A stretch of DNA of 64,000 bases from NCBI RefSeq assembly GCF_039538005.1, contig NZ_BAABBO010000001.1:248001-312000 (forward strand). The letters are read 5' to 3'. Position 1 is the first letter of the stretch. The number at the start of each line of letters is the position of its first letter. This document shows, piece after piece, positions 9,118 to 17,722 of this stretch. The stretch is from Allohahella marinimesophila (GTDB taxonomy: Bacteria; Pseudomonadota; Gammaproteobacteria; Pseudomonadales; Oleiphilaceae). The translations under genes and the position numbers were made by a program. Under the pieces are notes generated by a model. That model was not told the DNA's origin. It searched no databases and was given only the letters and a program-made list of their open reading frames with translations.

Positions 9118-9132
9118 ATTGTGAGCGACAAT
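9118..9132. promoter_or_regulatory. palindrome between pfp and mpl
   Basis: ATTGT-GAGCG-ACAAT sits 14 nt upstream of the pfp start codon in the divergent intergenic region. It is short and may be chance; it could be an operator. Confidence 0.25.
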
Positions 9133-9198
9133 TGATAACCAGAATCGACCTTGGCCTGAATATCCAGCCTGGTCTCGTCCAAAATTTGTGCAAGGATA

Positions 9199-10608
9199 AT
9201 GTTTCGCCCCATGCATCTCCACTTTTTAGGTATCTGCGGTACGTTCATGGGCAGCCTCGCCTTGCTGGCGCGTGAGCTTGGCCACCAGGTCAGCGGCTCG
9301 GATCAGCACGTGTATCCACCCATGAGCACGCAGTTGACCGATGCCGGCGTCGACATCATGAACGGCTATGAGCCTGCCCATCTGCAGCCTGCGCCAGATC
9401 TTGTGATCGTCGGCAACGCAATGAGTCGGGGCAACCCGGCGGTCGAGTACATGCTCGATCATAATCTGCCCTATAGCAGTGGCCCGGAGTTCCTCAGAAC
9501 CCAGGTGCTGCAGAAACGCTGGGTACTGGCGGTCTCCGGCACCCACGGCAAGACGACGACTACCACCATGCTCACCTGGATACTCCGTGAGGCCGGTATG
9601 GCGCCGGGTTATCTCATCGGTGGTGTCCCCAATGGTTTCGATAACTCCGCCAGCCTTGGTTCGAGCGACTTTTTCGTTATTGAAGCGGATGAATACGACA
9701 CGGCTTTTTTCGACAAGCGATCCAAGTTCGTACACTACCTGCCGAAAACACTGATCATCAACAATCTCGAATATGATCACGCTGACATCTTTCCGACCCT
9801 GGCGGATATCCAGCGCCAGTTTCATCACCTGATGAGAATTCTGCCTGGTGTTGGCGAAGTCATTTATCCGGCTGGTGTCGAAGCCGTTGATCAGGTACTC
9901 GAGCAGGGTTGCTGGTCAAGGCGCGCTGCGTTTGGTATCGAAGGTTCTGCTGGCGATGTGCTCTGGTCGTGTCGGGCCAACAGCGATGACTGTGCCAGTT
10001 TCAGTGTTCTTCATAAGGGCCGGGTAGTGGCCGAAGTGCAGGGTTCGATGGCTGGCCGCCATAATATGCTCAATGGCCTGGCTGCCATTGCAGCGGCTCA
10101 CCACGTTGGTATTCTTCCGGAAGTCGCGGCCAGGGCCCTCAGCAGTTTTCCTGGTGTGAAGCGACGGCTCGAGCTGATCGTCGAGCAGGCCGGGCTGCGA
10201 ATCTATGATGACTTTGCCCATCACCCGACGGCCATCGAGGAGACGCTGGGTGCCTTGCGGGCGCGACATCCGCAAGCGGCCATTACAGCTGTAATCGAAC
10301 CCCGCAGCAATACCATGAAGCAGGGTGTGCATTTCGCGCGGCTGCTGCCCTCCACAGCTTCAGCAGATGCCGTGATCTGGGCCAATCTCGATGGCGCCGG
10401 CTGGCTGGACACACTGATTCATGAGCAGGGTGCAGCCACAGCCAACAGCCAATTGGTGTGCCTCGATCAGCCTGGCATTCTGCAGGCGATCCGGGCCAGC
10501 CTGGCTACCTACGGTGATCAGGAGAATATCGTGGTGTTGATGAGCAATGGCGGTTTCGGTGGCCTCTCCGGACGGCTGCAGAATGACTACCGCGAGCCAC
10601 TGCGATGA
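9199..10608 (+). CDS. mpl: UDP-N-acetylmuramate:L-alanyl-gamma-D-glutamyl-meso-diaminopimelate ligase
   Basis: A cytosolic Mur-ligase-family enzyme that recycles peptidoglycan tripeptide by ligating it to UDP-MurNAc. The start region HFLGICGTFMGSLALLAREL, the ATP loop VSGTHGKTTTTTM (about 112-124), EADEYDTAFFDKRSKF and DDFAHHPTAIEETL are diagnostic. The family usually begins at the Met at 9211 (MHLHFLGICG); the ATG at 9199 adds four residues. AAGGA at 9192-9196 is badly spaced for both, so the start is unsettled. The 3' end overlaps ubiX by 4 nt. Confidence 0.95.
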   Translation: MFRPMHLHFLGICGTFMGSLALLARELGHQVSGSDQHVYPPMSTQLTDAGVDIMNGYEPAHLQPAPDLVIVGNAMSRGNPAVEYMLDHNLPYSSGPEFLRTQVLQKRWVLAVSGTHGKTTTTTMLTWILREAGMAPGYLIGGVPNGFDNSASLGSSDFFVIEADEYDTAFFDKRSKFVHYLPKTLIINNLEYDHADIFPTLADIQRQFHHLMRILPGVGEVIYPAGVEAVDQVLEQGCWSRRAAFGIEGSAGDVLWSCRANSDDCASFSVLHKGRVVAEVQGSMAGRHNMLNGLAAIAAAHHVGILPEVAARALSSFPGVKRRLELIVEQAGLRIYDDFAHHPTAIEETLGALRARHPQAAITAVIEPRSNTMKQGVHFARLLPSTASADAVIWANLDGAGWLDTLIHEQGAATANSQLVCLDQPGILQAIRASLATYGDQENIVVLMSNGGFGGLSGRLQNDYREPLR

Positions 10609-11228
10609 AAACGGTCACGCTCGCGATCACAGGTGCTTCGGGGTTCCAGTATGCGCTGCGCCTGCTGGAAGTATTGTTTCAGACGCAGCATCGTGTGTAT
10701 CTGATGATCTCCAAGGCGGCTTATGTCGTGGCCGCAACGGAGCTCGACCTGAAACTGCCGGCCCAGGCCGCTGCCTTGCAACAGCATCTCGTCGACAGGT
10801 TCAAGGCCGATCCCGAGCAGCTTCGAGTGTTCGGCAAGGAAGACTGGATGTCTCCTGTGGCCTCCGGTTCAGGTTCTCCGCAGTGCATGGTGATCTGCCC
10901 CTGCAGCACAGGTACACTGGCAGCAGTGGCCAATGGCCTCAGCAACAACCTCATTGAACGCGCAGCCGATGTGGTGCTCAAGGAACGCAAGAAGCTCATC
11001 CTTGTCCCTCGGGAATCGCCCTTCAGTACCATTCATCTACAGAATATGCTGACCCTGAGTCAGGCTGGGGCTGTGATTCTGCCTGCCGCCCCCGGCTTTT
11101 ATCACAAGCCTAGCCGGATTGAGGATCTCATCGACTTCGTGGTCGCGCGCATCTTGCAGCAACTGGATATTCCGCAGACACTCATGCCTGTCTGGGGCAG
11201 GACGAGCGCCAGTCCTGACGAACATTGA
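10605..11228 (+). CDS. ubiX: flavin prenyltransferase UbiX
   Basis: It makes the prenylated FMN cofactor used by UbiD-type decarboxylases in ubiquinone synthesis, from FMN and dimethylallyl phosphate. Family features are AITGASGFQYALRLL at the N-terminus, GSGSPQCMVICPCSTGTLA, SNNLIERAADVVLKERKKL and PRESPFSTIHLQNML. 207 aa is normal. The start codon overlaps the mpl stop (ATGA), so translation is likely coupled. No ubiD is in the window. Confidence 0.95.
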   Translation: MKTVTLAITGASGFQYALRLLEVLFQTQHRVYLMISKAAYVVAATELDLKLPAQAAALQQHLVDRFKADPEQLRVFGKEDWMSPVASGSGSPQCMVICPCSTGTLAAVANGLSNNLIERAADVVLKERKKLILVPRESPFSTIHLQNMLTLSQAGAVILPAAPGFYHKPSRIEDLIDFVVARILQQLDIPQTLMPVWGRTSASPDEH

Positions 11229-11267
11229 GCACCTGATAGTAAAACGAGCAGCATAAGGAAGAGCGGT

Positions 11268-12107
11268 ATGTCATTCGACTGGCGACATCACAAGGCAGCA
11301 ATCTGGCGTAGTGGACCACCTGATCATGAACGGGGCTCGCCCTGGACTTCGGATGTGGTGCTCAGGGCGGTGCGAGCCTACGACCCAGTCACGCTGGATG
11401 AGGTCTATTCAGTAGACCAGCAGAAAAAGGCAATAGTCAGCAATACAGAGCGCTTTCTCAGTGGGCTCAAGGCCAACCATGCATTGCTGTGGGGGGCCAA
11501 GGGCACCGGCAAATCCTCGCTGATCAAGGCAGTGCTGAATCATTTTGCGCCTCAGGGGCTGCGGTTGATTCAGGTTGAGAAATCGCATCTGTCAGACTGG
11601 CTCACAATTGCCGATCTGATCTGGGACACCCCTGAATATCATTTCATCCTGTATTGCGACGATCTCTCCTTCGATTTTGGCGAAAGCTCCTACAAGGGGC
11701 TCAAAAGCCTGATCGAGGGCTCTATCGAGATGCCACCGCCGAACATGCTCATGTATGCCACTTCCAATCGGCGGCATCTGCTGCCGGAGCACATGCATGA
11801 AAACCTGGATGCCCAGGTCGAAGATACTGAAATCCACATGAATGAGGCCCTGGAAGAGAAGATCGCGCTGGCCGATCGCTTCGGCCTGCGCCTCGGCTTT
11901 TATCCATTCAACCAGGACGCCTATCTGAGCCTGGTCGATCTCTACTTCCCTGAACCACTCTCCACACGCTTTGTGGACCGGGCCGAGCTGCACCGAATGG
12001 CCATTCAGTTTGCCACCGCACGGGGAGGTCGCAGTGGACGGGTCGCCCAGCAGTTTCACCGGCATTACTCAGAGGATAGAAGTGGCTCCAGAGTTGGCGT
12101 CCAGTAA
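11268..12107 (+). CDS. DUF815-family AAA-type ATPase
   Basis: A predicted cytosolic P-loop ATPase of the DUF815 family; its cellular role is not established. Walker A is GAKGTGKSS (residues 76-84), Walker B is FILYCDDLSF (about 127-136), and a sensor-like ATSNRRHLLP follows near 165-174. The C-terminal GGRSGRVAQQFHRHY is typical of the family. AAGGAAGAG precedes the start by 6 nt. It follows ubiX by 39 nt and may be in the same transcript. Confidence 0.85.
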   Translation: MSFDWRHHKAAIWRSGPPDHERGSPWTSDVVLRAVRAYDPVTLDEVYSVDQQKKAIVSNTERFLSGLKANHALLWGAKGTGKSSLIKAVLNHFAPQGLRLIQVEKSHLSDWLTIADLIWDTPEYHFILYCDDLSFDFGESSYKGLKSLIEGSIEMPPPNMLMYATSNRRHLLPEHMHENLDAQVEDTEIHMNEALEEKIALADRFGLRLGFYPFNQDAYLSLVDLYFPEPLSTRFVDRAELHRMAIQFATARGGRSGRVAQQFHRHYSEDRSGSRVGVQ

Positions 12108-12210
12108 GCCTGTCGGATTTCGTCAGCAGGAAAGAGTCTTTTCCCCATTGGGCCTGTCTGCCGCCTGAGTCAGACTCGGGACACTTAAGAGCCGATTGAG
12201 GGCGCACGCC

Positions 12211-13356
12211 ATGACCAGCAGTATTCCACGAGATCTGTTCGACGCGGATGTCGAAGGTTTCCGAGACAGCTTCCGCAAATTTCTCGAGCAGGAGGCCATT
12301 CCGTATCATGCCCAGTGGGAAAAGGACGGTCAGGTCAGCCGCGAGCTCTGGCGCAAGGCAGGCGAGATGGGCTTTCTCTGTCCCGAATTGCCAGAGGAAT
12401 ACGGTGGTAGCGCTGCAGACTTCCGCTATTGTGCGGTGGTCTCCGAGGAAATCGCCCGGCATGGCCTGTCCGGCATAGGCTTCGGTCTGCATTCAGATAT
12501 CGTGGCGCCTTATGTGCTCCATTATGGGAGTGCCTGGCTGAAGGAACACTATTTGCCGAAGATGGCCAATGGCGAAATGATTACCGCAATAGCCATGACC
12601 GAGCCGGGAGCAGGCTCTGATTTACAGGGCGTCAGAACAACAGCGGTCAAGCAGGGTGATCACTACATCCTGAACGGCAGCAAGACCTTCATCACCAATG
12701 GACAGATGGCCGACCTGGTCATCGTGGTGGCAAAGACCGACCCTTCAGTGGGTGCCAAGGGCATCAGCCTTTTTCTCGTCGAGGCGGCTTGGGATGGCTT
12801 CAGCAAGGGCCGTAATCTCGAAAAGGTGGGAATGAAGGCACAGGACACTTCCGAGCTGTTCTTCCAGGACGTCCAGGTGCCAGCCGCCAACCTGCTTGGC
12901 GCCGAGAACAGTGGCTTCATTGCATTGATGCAGGAGTTGCCACAGGAACGGCTCATGGTCGGCATCAATGCGGTGGCGTCTGCGGAAGCGGCGCTTGAAT
13001 GGACGATTGCGTACTGCAAGGAGCGAAAAAGCTTTGGCAAGCCGCTCATGAACTTCCAGAACACGCGCTTCAAGCTCGCAGAACTGACATCTGAAGTAAC
13101 AGCCGCACGGGTATTCGTCGATCGTTGTCTCGAATTACACCTCAAGCGCAAGCTCGATATTCCAACCGCGGCCATGATCAAGCAGCTGACGACTGATCTG
13201 CAGTGCAAGGTCACGGATGAGTGTGTGCAACTCCACGGAGGCTATGGTTACATGTGGGAATACCCAATCGCCAGAGCCTGGGCAGATGCCCGCGTGCAGA
13301 AGATCTATGCGGGAACGAACGAAATCATGAAGGAAATTATCGCCCGCTCGCTGTGA
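12211..13356 (+). CDS. acyl-CoA dehydrogenase, LCAD/IVD-like
   Basis: An FAD flavoprotein oxidising an acyl-CoA to the 2-enoyl-CoA. The substrate/FAD loop AMTEPGAGSDLQGVRTTA, the YCKERKSFGKPL segment and QLHGGYGYMWEYPIARAW are diagnostic. The C-terminal IYAGTNEIMKE lacks the MCAD-type catalytic Glu (YEGT); instead a Glu sits in the SAEAALEW helix, the position used by long-chain and isovaleryl-CoA dehydrogenases. ATG 12211 is chosen because GAGGG lies 8 nt upstream; a TTG at 12196 would add five residues. It stands alone, so the physiological substrate is unknown. Confidence 0.92.
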   Translation: MTSSIPRDLFDADVEGFRDSFRKFLEQEAIPYHAQWEKDGQVSRELWRKAGEMGFLCPELPEEYGGSAADFRYCAVVSEEIARHGLSGIGFGLHSDIVAPYVLHYGSAWLKEHYLPKMANGEMITAIAMTEPGAGSDLQGVRTTAVKQGDHYILNGSKTFITNGQMADLVIVVAKTDPSVGAKGISLFLVEAAWDGFSKGRNLEKVGMKAQDTSELFFQDVQVPAANLLGAENSGFIALMQELPQERLMVGINAVASAEAALEWTIAYCKERKSFGKPLMNFQNTRFKLAELTSEVTAARVFVDRCLELHLKRKLDIPTAAMIKQLTTDLQCKVTDECVQLHGGYGYMWEYPIARAWADARVQKIYAGTNEIMKEIIARSL

Positions 13357-13377
13357 GTGCGCGCGGACGAAAGATGC

Positions 13378-14397
13378 TCAGGAGCCGTTGACGTCCAGAC
13401 CATCGATGAACTTCCCAACAAGGTCGTCAGCCTCAGTCAACACCGAGAAATGGCTGGCGCCCTTGATGAGTTCGTTCTCACGCATCCATGGCGTTCTGCC
13501 ATTCTGCTTGAAATACATCTTCGTGCGACCGCCCTGAATATACTCGTCGCTGCTGCCGGCGATCATGGCAAACGGTATTCTCAGTCGACGGATTGCCATA
13601 TAGGGTTTACTGAGCGAGAGGGCCTTGGCAAAGGCGAAGTTGTATTCCTTCACCAGACCAGGGTGGGCAAAAGTGTTTTCGTTACTGTGCTGCACCCTGC
13701 CGGCCACACAACTACTGCAGCCGAAGCCAAAGGTCAGTTTGCCTGTCAGGCTGCCCAGCAGAATACTTTCGTAGTAATTACCTTCCTTGCTTCGGTAGAG
13801 CTCTGCCGAGTCACCGAGGTCGGGTGAAATGAACACGATCCCGTCCAGACGGGGTGTCACTTTCGACGCCATATAATTCAGCAACACTCGGGCAGCACTC
13901 GAATGGGCCACGACCACGAGTGGGCGGACCTTGTTCTGTGAACGAACGTAATTCAGCACCGTATCCATATCGTTCCAGAGCGTGGCCACGCGCCCAGGCG
14001 TCAGCGCATCGCCAGCTGATCGGCCGTGACCTCTGAGGTCGGGCGTATACACCGCAATATCATGCTCGGCTGCCAGGGGATAGGCCAGATGCTGCAGACC
14101 GATCCCGCTATGGAAGCCTACACCGTGCAATAGAACGACCGATGCGCGTGCATCACGAGGAATGTACTGGCGGTAAGCCAGTTTTTCACCATCCTGCGCA
14201 CTGAGGAACTTGGCGCTAGCCAATGGGACATCGGTATCGGGCAAACGCGTCAGATCTATACTCGCTGCGACACTCCCAGCCAGGAGCCAGCAAAACAGGA
14301 GCGTAATGATCGAGGACACCTGGCCAAAGACCGGGCAGGCAAATAAGCGGCTGGAGACTGGCGGAGCCTGTCGCCCTGTATTCGTAATCACTGACAT
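13378..14397 (-). CDS. secreted or membrane-anchored alpha/beta hydrolase with altered nucleophile elbow
   Basis: A lysophospholipase/monoglyceride-lipase-like alpha/beta hydrolase. A hydrophobic stretch (SSIITLLFCWLLAGSVAAS) near residues 28-46 is a signal peptide or anchor. The oxyanion segment VVLLHGVGFHSG, DLRGHGRSAG, a putative acid Asp in GSSDEYI and the His in GASHFSVL are present. The nucleophile elbow reads VVVAHSSAARVLL: A-H-S-S-A where GxSxG is expected, so both glycines are Ala. ATG 14397 is preferred over 14406 because AGGA is 9 nt upstream. Activity is plausible but not certain. Confidence 0.78.
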   Translation of the reverse strand: MSVITNTGRQAPPVSSRLFACPVFGQVSSIITLLFCWLLAGSVAASIDLTRLPDTDVPLASAKFLSAQDGEKLAYRQYIPRDARASVVLLHGVGFHSGIGLQHLAYPLAAEHDIAVYTPDLRGHGRSAGDALTPGRVATLWNDMDTVLNYVRSQNKVRPLVVVAHSSAARVLLNYMASKVTPRLDGIVFISPDLGDSAELYRSKEGNYYESILLGSLTGKLTFGFGCSSCVAGRVQHSNENTFAHPGLVKEYNFAFAKALSLSKPYMAIRRLRIPFAMIAGSSDEYIQGGRTKMYFKQNGRTPWMRENELIKGASHFSVLTEADDLVGKFIDGLDVNGS

Positions 14398-14500
14398 CTG
14401 GAGCATTCCTGGCTGTGCAACTGTGTAATTTTTTATAACGCAGCATTAAAACACAGATATGGAATCCGATTCATGACCTGGCCGACAATCGGTAGCTTTG

Positions 14501-15652
14501 CTACAAGGCTGAGGCATCCTCCGACTGGTCGATATCTGCAGGCTCTTCTGCAGCGTCTATCTGCGCAGCGGGCTCAGGAGGGGCGGGCCGGTCTGGCTCT
14601 TGCTGTTCAAACGCCTGTTCAGTGTCCTCAACCGCTGATACATCGCTCGGTGGATTGCCCGTTCTACTCGCTTCGGCTTCGCCAGTCTCAGCAGTCTCGG
14701 CGGCACTGATCGTCTGTTCCAGTTCTGCTATCCGCGCATCCAGCGCCGCACGCTCAGCCGCATGAGCCTCGGCCTGGGCGAGATTTGCAGCTTCGCTGGT
14801 TTGCAGGGCCTGCTGGGTGGATACCAGCTCGGCCTGCAGTGTTTCGGCCTCGCCACGCAGACGGGATTGCGTTTGTTCGCTGCTTTCGGTGGCTTCAGCA
14901 AGCTCGAGTCTGAGCGCGTCAAGTCGCTCCATGTTGCTGTCGACCAGGGTCTGGCCAGCCTGTGCAGCTTCGGTCAGACGTGTGACCTCTGCCTGTTGCT
15001 GCGCCAGCTGCTCGCGTAGTGATGACAGCCGCGCTTCGAGTGCCGTGTTGTCCTGTTGCAGCGTTTCGGCCTCACCTGCCGATGCCGACTCGGATTGTTT
15101 CAGAGATCTGACCGTCTCCAGTAGCTCGGCCCGAGCTCTGCTCGAGTCGTCGAGATCGTCAGCCAGCTGACCTGTGTCTGCCGCAAGGGTAGTGAGTGTG
15201 CGCTCCAGCATGGCCTGGCGATCATTGCTTTGCCAGGCAAACCAGATGAAAGCGGCCGCAACGGGTAGCGCGAGCGCGAACAGCCACCAGCCCCGATGCC
15301 TGGCTGCATCTGCGGAGGCTTTGAGTCTCGAAGCTTCCGCCAACATTTCGTCCGCAGCCCGGGCCTGGGCTTCGGCAGCAGCCATTTGATTGCGTGCCTT
15401 GACCTGTTCGGTTTCCAGCTGGGTTTCACGCCTGGCCATCTGCTCCTCGGCCATTTTTGCCGACCTGGCGTGCTGATCTTCGGCGCGTTTTCTGTCCTGT
15501 TCGAACTTGGTCTGTTGACGTTCGAGCTCACGTTCCTGCCGACTCAATGCCAGCGCCTGTTGATTCAGCGCGCGCTGCTGATCCCTCTCCTGCTGCAGGT
15601 CATCCGAACGACGATCCTGGAACGAATTTGTTGGCGGGGGAGTGTCAGGCAT
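14501..15652 (-). CDS. single-pass membrane protein with long coiled coil, unknown function
   Basis: No family is recognised. Residues 1-115 are an extremely charged, Gln/Arg/Glu-rich helix; a single transmembrane segment (WWLFALALPVAAAFIWFAW) lies near 123-141; residues 150-330 are heptad-like coiled coil; the last 50 residues are acidic and Pro-rich. ATG 15652 is chosen because GGAG precedes it by 6 nt; an upstream in-frame ATG at 15733 has no such site. It diverges from the four-helix membrane protein gene. A scaffold or envelope role is possible, but only the architecture is visible. Low-complexity composition makes remote homology unreliable. Confidence 0.7.
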   Translation of the reverse strand: MPDTPPPTNSFQDRRSDDLQQERDQQRALNQQALALSRQERELERQQTKFEQDRKRAEDQHARSAKMAEEQMARRETQLETEQVKARNQMAAAEAQARAADEMLAEASRLKASADAARHRGWWLFALALPVAAAFIWFAWQSNDRQAMLERTLTTLAADTGQLADDLDDSSRARAELLETVRSLKQSESASAGEAETLQQDNTALEARLSSLREQLAQQQAEVTRLTEAAQAGQTLVDSNMERLDALRLELAEATESSEQTQSRLRGEAETLQAELVSTQQALQTSEAANLAQAEAHAAERAALDARIAELEQTISAAETAETGEAEASRTGNPPSDVSAVEDTEQAFEQQEPDRPAPPEPAAQIDAAEEPADIDQSEDASAL

Positions 15653-15798
15653 CACGGTCTCCGTAGACGGTATTTGATTTACTAAGTGTAGTTGATATGT
15701 AAAACTCCGAGGGTTCGCGAACTGAGTTCGCAATCAGTTTGCCATCGGTCAAGCGACCCCCTGTTTCAATACATCAAACCTCTGGTCTGTATATAGTC

Positions 15799-16476
15799 AT
15801 GTCCTCTTTTCCGGAAGATCCAGAATCACGTCCCGACAAGCCCGCCCAGTCCGATCAGCCCGTGGAAGACTCGCAAGAGCCCGAGTCTCGGCAGCTCACT
15901 GGAAACGGTGGCGACAATGGCGATCAGGGCGAAGGTCCGCAGCAGAATGCTACGTCCGACCAGGACAAGGGGCCGGGCATCGCTGTGTTCAATAGCTTCA
16001 GCGTCTGGTACGTGCTCGGCCTCACCATCCTGACTCAGGGCTTGTACTTCATGTACTGGCACTGGCATCGTTCGAAAAAATTGAATGAAGCCCTGCCTGC
16101 CAATCCGATATCGAGCATGTTCATCAATAATGTCGTGGCCGCTTATATCGTCTACATTGGCCTCGTGATTTATGCCAGCGTGTACTTTCCCGAAGCTCTG
16201 CAGGTGCCTGAGGGCGCCACTGTCGAGAGTCTGGCCGATCAACCGCTTCCGGGCGTATGGGTCGCGGTACAAATCTTCGGAAATATCGTCCTTATCCTCA
16301 CTGCGATCTGGTCGTTCAAGATCCGCAATCGGCTTAATCAGCTATTAAATGTGGAAAAAGGTCACCCATTGTGGAGCGGTCCCATACTTGCGGTACTGTT
16401 TCAGGCATTCTATCTGCAATGGAAAATAAATAAGGCGCTGGAAACCGAGACGGACCAGCTGGTTCGGCGCTTCTAG
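15799..16476 (+). CDS. four-helix membrane protein with acidic N-terminal tail
   Basis: Not assigned with confidence; the layout resembles DUF4234-type membrane proteins. About 60 acidic/Gln-rich residues are followed by four hydrophobic segments starting near FSVWYVLGLTILTQGLYF, NNVVAAYIVYIGLVIY, WVAVQIFGNIVLILTAIW and WSGPILAVLFQAFYLQWKI. The motif YFMYWHWHRSKKLNEA after the first helix is typical of DUF4234-like proteins. ATG 15799 is preferred to a TTG at 15739. The neighbouring coiled-coil gene is divergent, suggesting shared regulation but not a shared function. Confidence 0.65.
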   Translation: MSSFPEDPESRPDKPAQSDQPVEDSQEPESRQLTGNGGDNGDQGEGPQQNATSDQDKGPGIAVFNSFSVWYVLGLTILTQGLYFMYWHWHRSKKLNEALPANPISSMFINNVVAAYIVYIGLVIYASVYFPEALQVPEGATVESLADQPLPGVWVAVQIFGNIVLILTAIWSFKIRNRLNQLLNVEKGHPLWSGPILAVLFQAFYLQWKINKALETETDQLVRRF

Positions 16477-16532
16477 CAGTTTGCCGGCAGGCACTGAAAT
16501 ATAACAATCGCACAACAAATAGCTGAGTATTT

Positions 16533-17678
16533 ATGAACGTTCGACGTATGACTATTCCCGCCAGTGAGATGACCCACGCCAAACCATCCAGCCAGACCTC
16601 GCTTCGCAGTGTCCGTGGCAAGTGTTTAGGGCAAATGGCCATGCTGGCGCTGACTGGCCTGCTGGCCATGCCGCTGGCGGCCGAAACTTCGCCGGCGCCT
16701 CAGGCGGAAGCAGGAGCCAAGTCGCTTGCACCCATGACCGGCATGGTCGAGCGAACGTTCTGCGTCTGGGATCCCGTCGGTTCGACTGGCCCTATCGTCG
16801 GTCTGGTGAAAAATGCACAACCCGCCATGATGGCCATTGGCGTCAAGCTGAATATCCAGGCCTATACAGACGAGAATATTGCTGCAAATGATTTCAAGGG
16901 CGGCAACTGCGACGGCGTTTTGATCACGGAAGTCAATGCACGGCAGTTTAACTCCTTTACAGGCACGCTGGGTGCCATCGGCGCCATCCCTGGTGATAAC
17001 GAGCTCAAGACTTTGCTGACTACGCTGGCACAGCCGAAAGCTGCCAGTCTGATGCGTCAGGGGCCATATGAAGTGGCGGGCATCCTCCCGATCGGCTCGG
17101 TATTCATATTTGTCCGTGATCGCTCGGTCGATACTGTCGAAGAGTTGCAGGGCAAGAAGATGGCAGTCTTCGAAAACGATCCGGTGGCGATGAATATGGT
17201 GCGCCGCATCGGCGGTTCAGTGGTTGGCTCATCCCTGGCGAACTTTTCCGGCCAGTTCAACAACGGTAGTGTGGATGTCATTTTTGCACCGGCAGTCGCC
17301 TACAACACGATGGAGCTTTACAAGGGCCTGCAATCGGGAGGCGGTATTCTCGACTTTCCACTATTGCAGACCTCGATGCAGATCGTGATTGCCTGGGAGA
17401 AATTTCCGGAGAGTTTCGGGCAACTGATGCGTAGCCTGCTCATGCAGCGGTTCAGTGAATTTCAGTCGATGGTTCAGCAGGCTCAGAGCGAGATTCCTGC
17501 CGAAAACTGGATTCGTCTGCCTGAAGAGCGCAAGGAAGAGTACCGTAACTTCATGCGTGACAGTCGGATCGCGCTCATGAAGGAGGGCCTCTATGATGCC
17601 AAGGCACTCCGGCTCATGAAAAAGGTACGCTGCAAGCACACCCCCGCAGCGGCCGAGTGCACCTCCAGCGAAGAGTAA
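16533..17678 (+). CDS. periplasmic putative solute-binding protein (DUF6091-like)
   Basis: A signal peptide follows an N-terminal tail of about 30 residues (hydrophobic MAMLALTGLLAMPLA, then AAETS near residue 50). The mature part opens with RTFCVWDPVGSTGPI and contains QGPYEVAGILPIGSVFIFVRD and KKMAVFENDPVAMNMV, a pattern remembered from putative solute-binding proteins annotated DUF6091 in marine gammaproteobacteria. The fold looks like TRAP DctP/phosphonate receptors, but no transporter genes are adjacent, so ligand and partner are unknown. The real start may be one of the Met codons closer to the hydrophobic segment. Confidence 0.65.
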   Translation: MNVRRMTIPASEMTHAKPSSQTSLRSVRGKCLGQMAMLALTGLLAMPLAAETSPAPQAEAGAKSLAPMTGMVERTFCVWDPVGSTGPIVGLVKNAQPAMMAIGVKLNIQAYTDENIAANDFKGGNCDGVLITEVNARQFNSFTGTLGAIGAIPGDNELKTLLTTLAQPKAASLMRQGPYEVAGILPIGSVFIFVRDRSVDTVEELQGKKMAVFENDPVAMNMVRRIGGSVVGSSLANFSGQFNNGSVDVIFAPAVAYNTMELYKGLQSGGGILDFPLLQTSMQIVIAWEKFPESFGQLMRSLLMQRFSEFQSMVQQAQSEIPAENWIRLPEERKEEYRNFMRDSRIALMKEGLYDAKALRLMKKVRCKHTPAAAECTSSEE

Positions 17679-17722
17679 GTCTGAAGCAGCCGGGAGATGC
17701 CTACCGCTCATCCTTCGAATCT

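Noticed and set aside
9115..9140. lac-operator-like TTGTGAGCGACAATT
   Set aside because: Resemblance to lacO is partial and no LacI-type gene is nearby; kept only as a weak palindrome.
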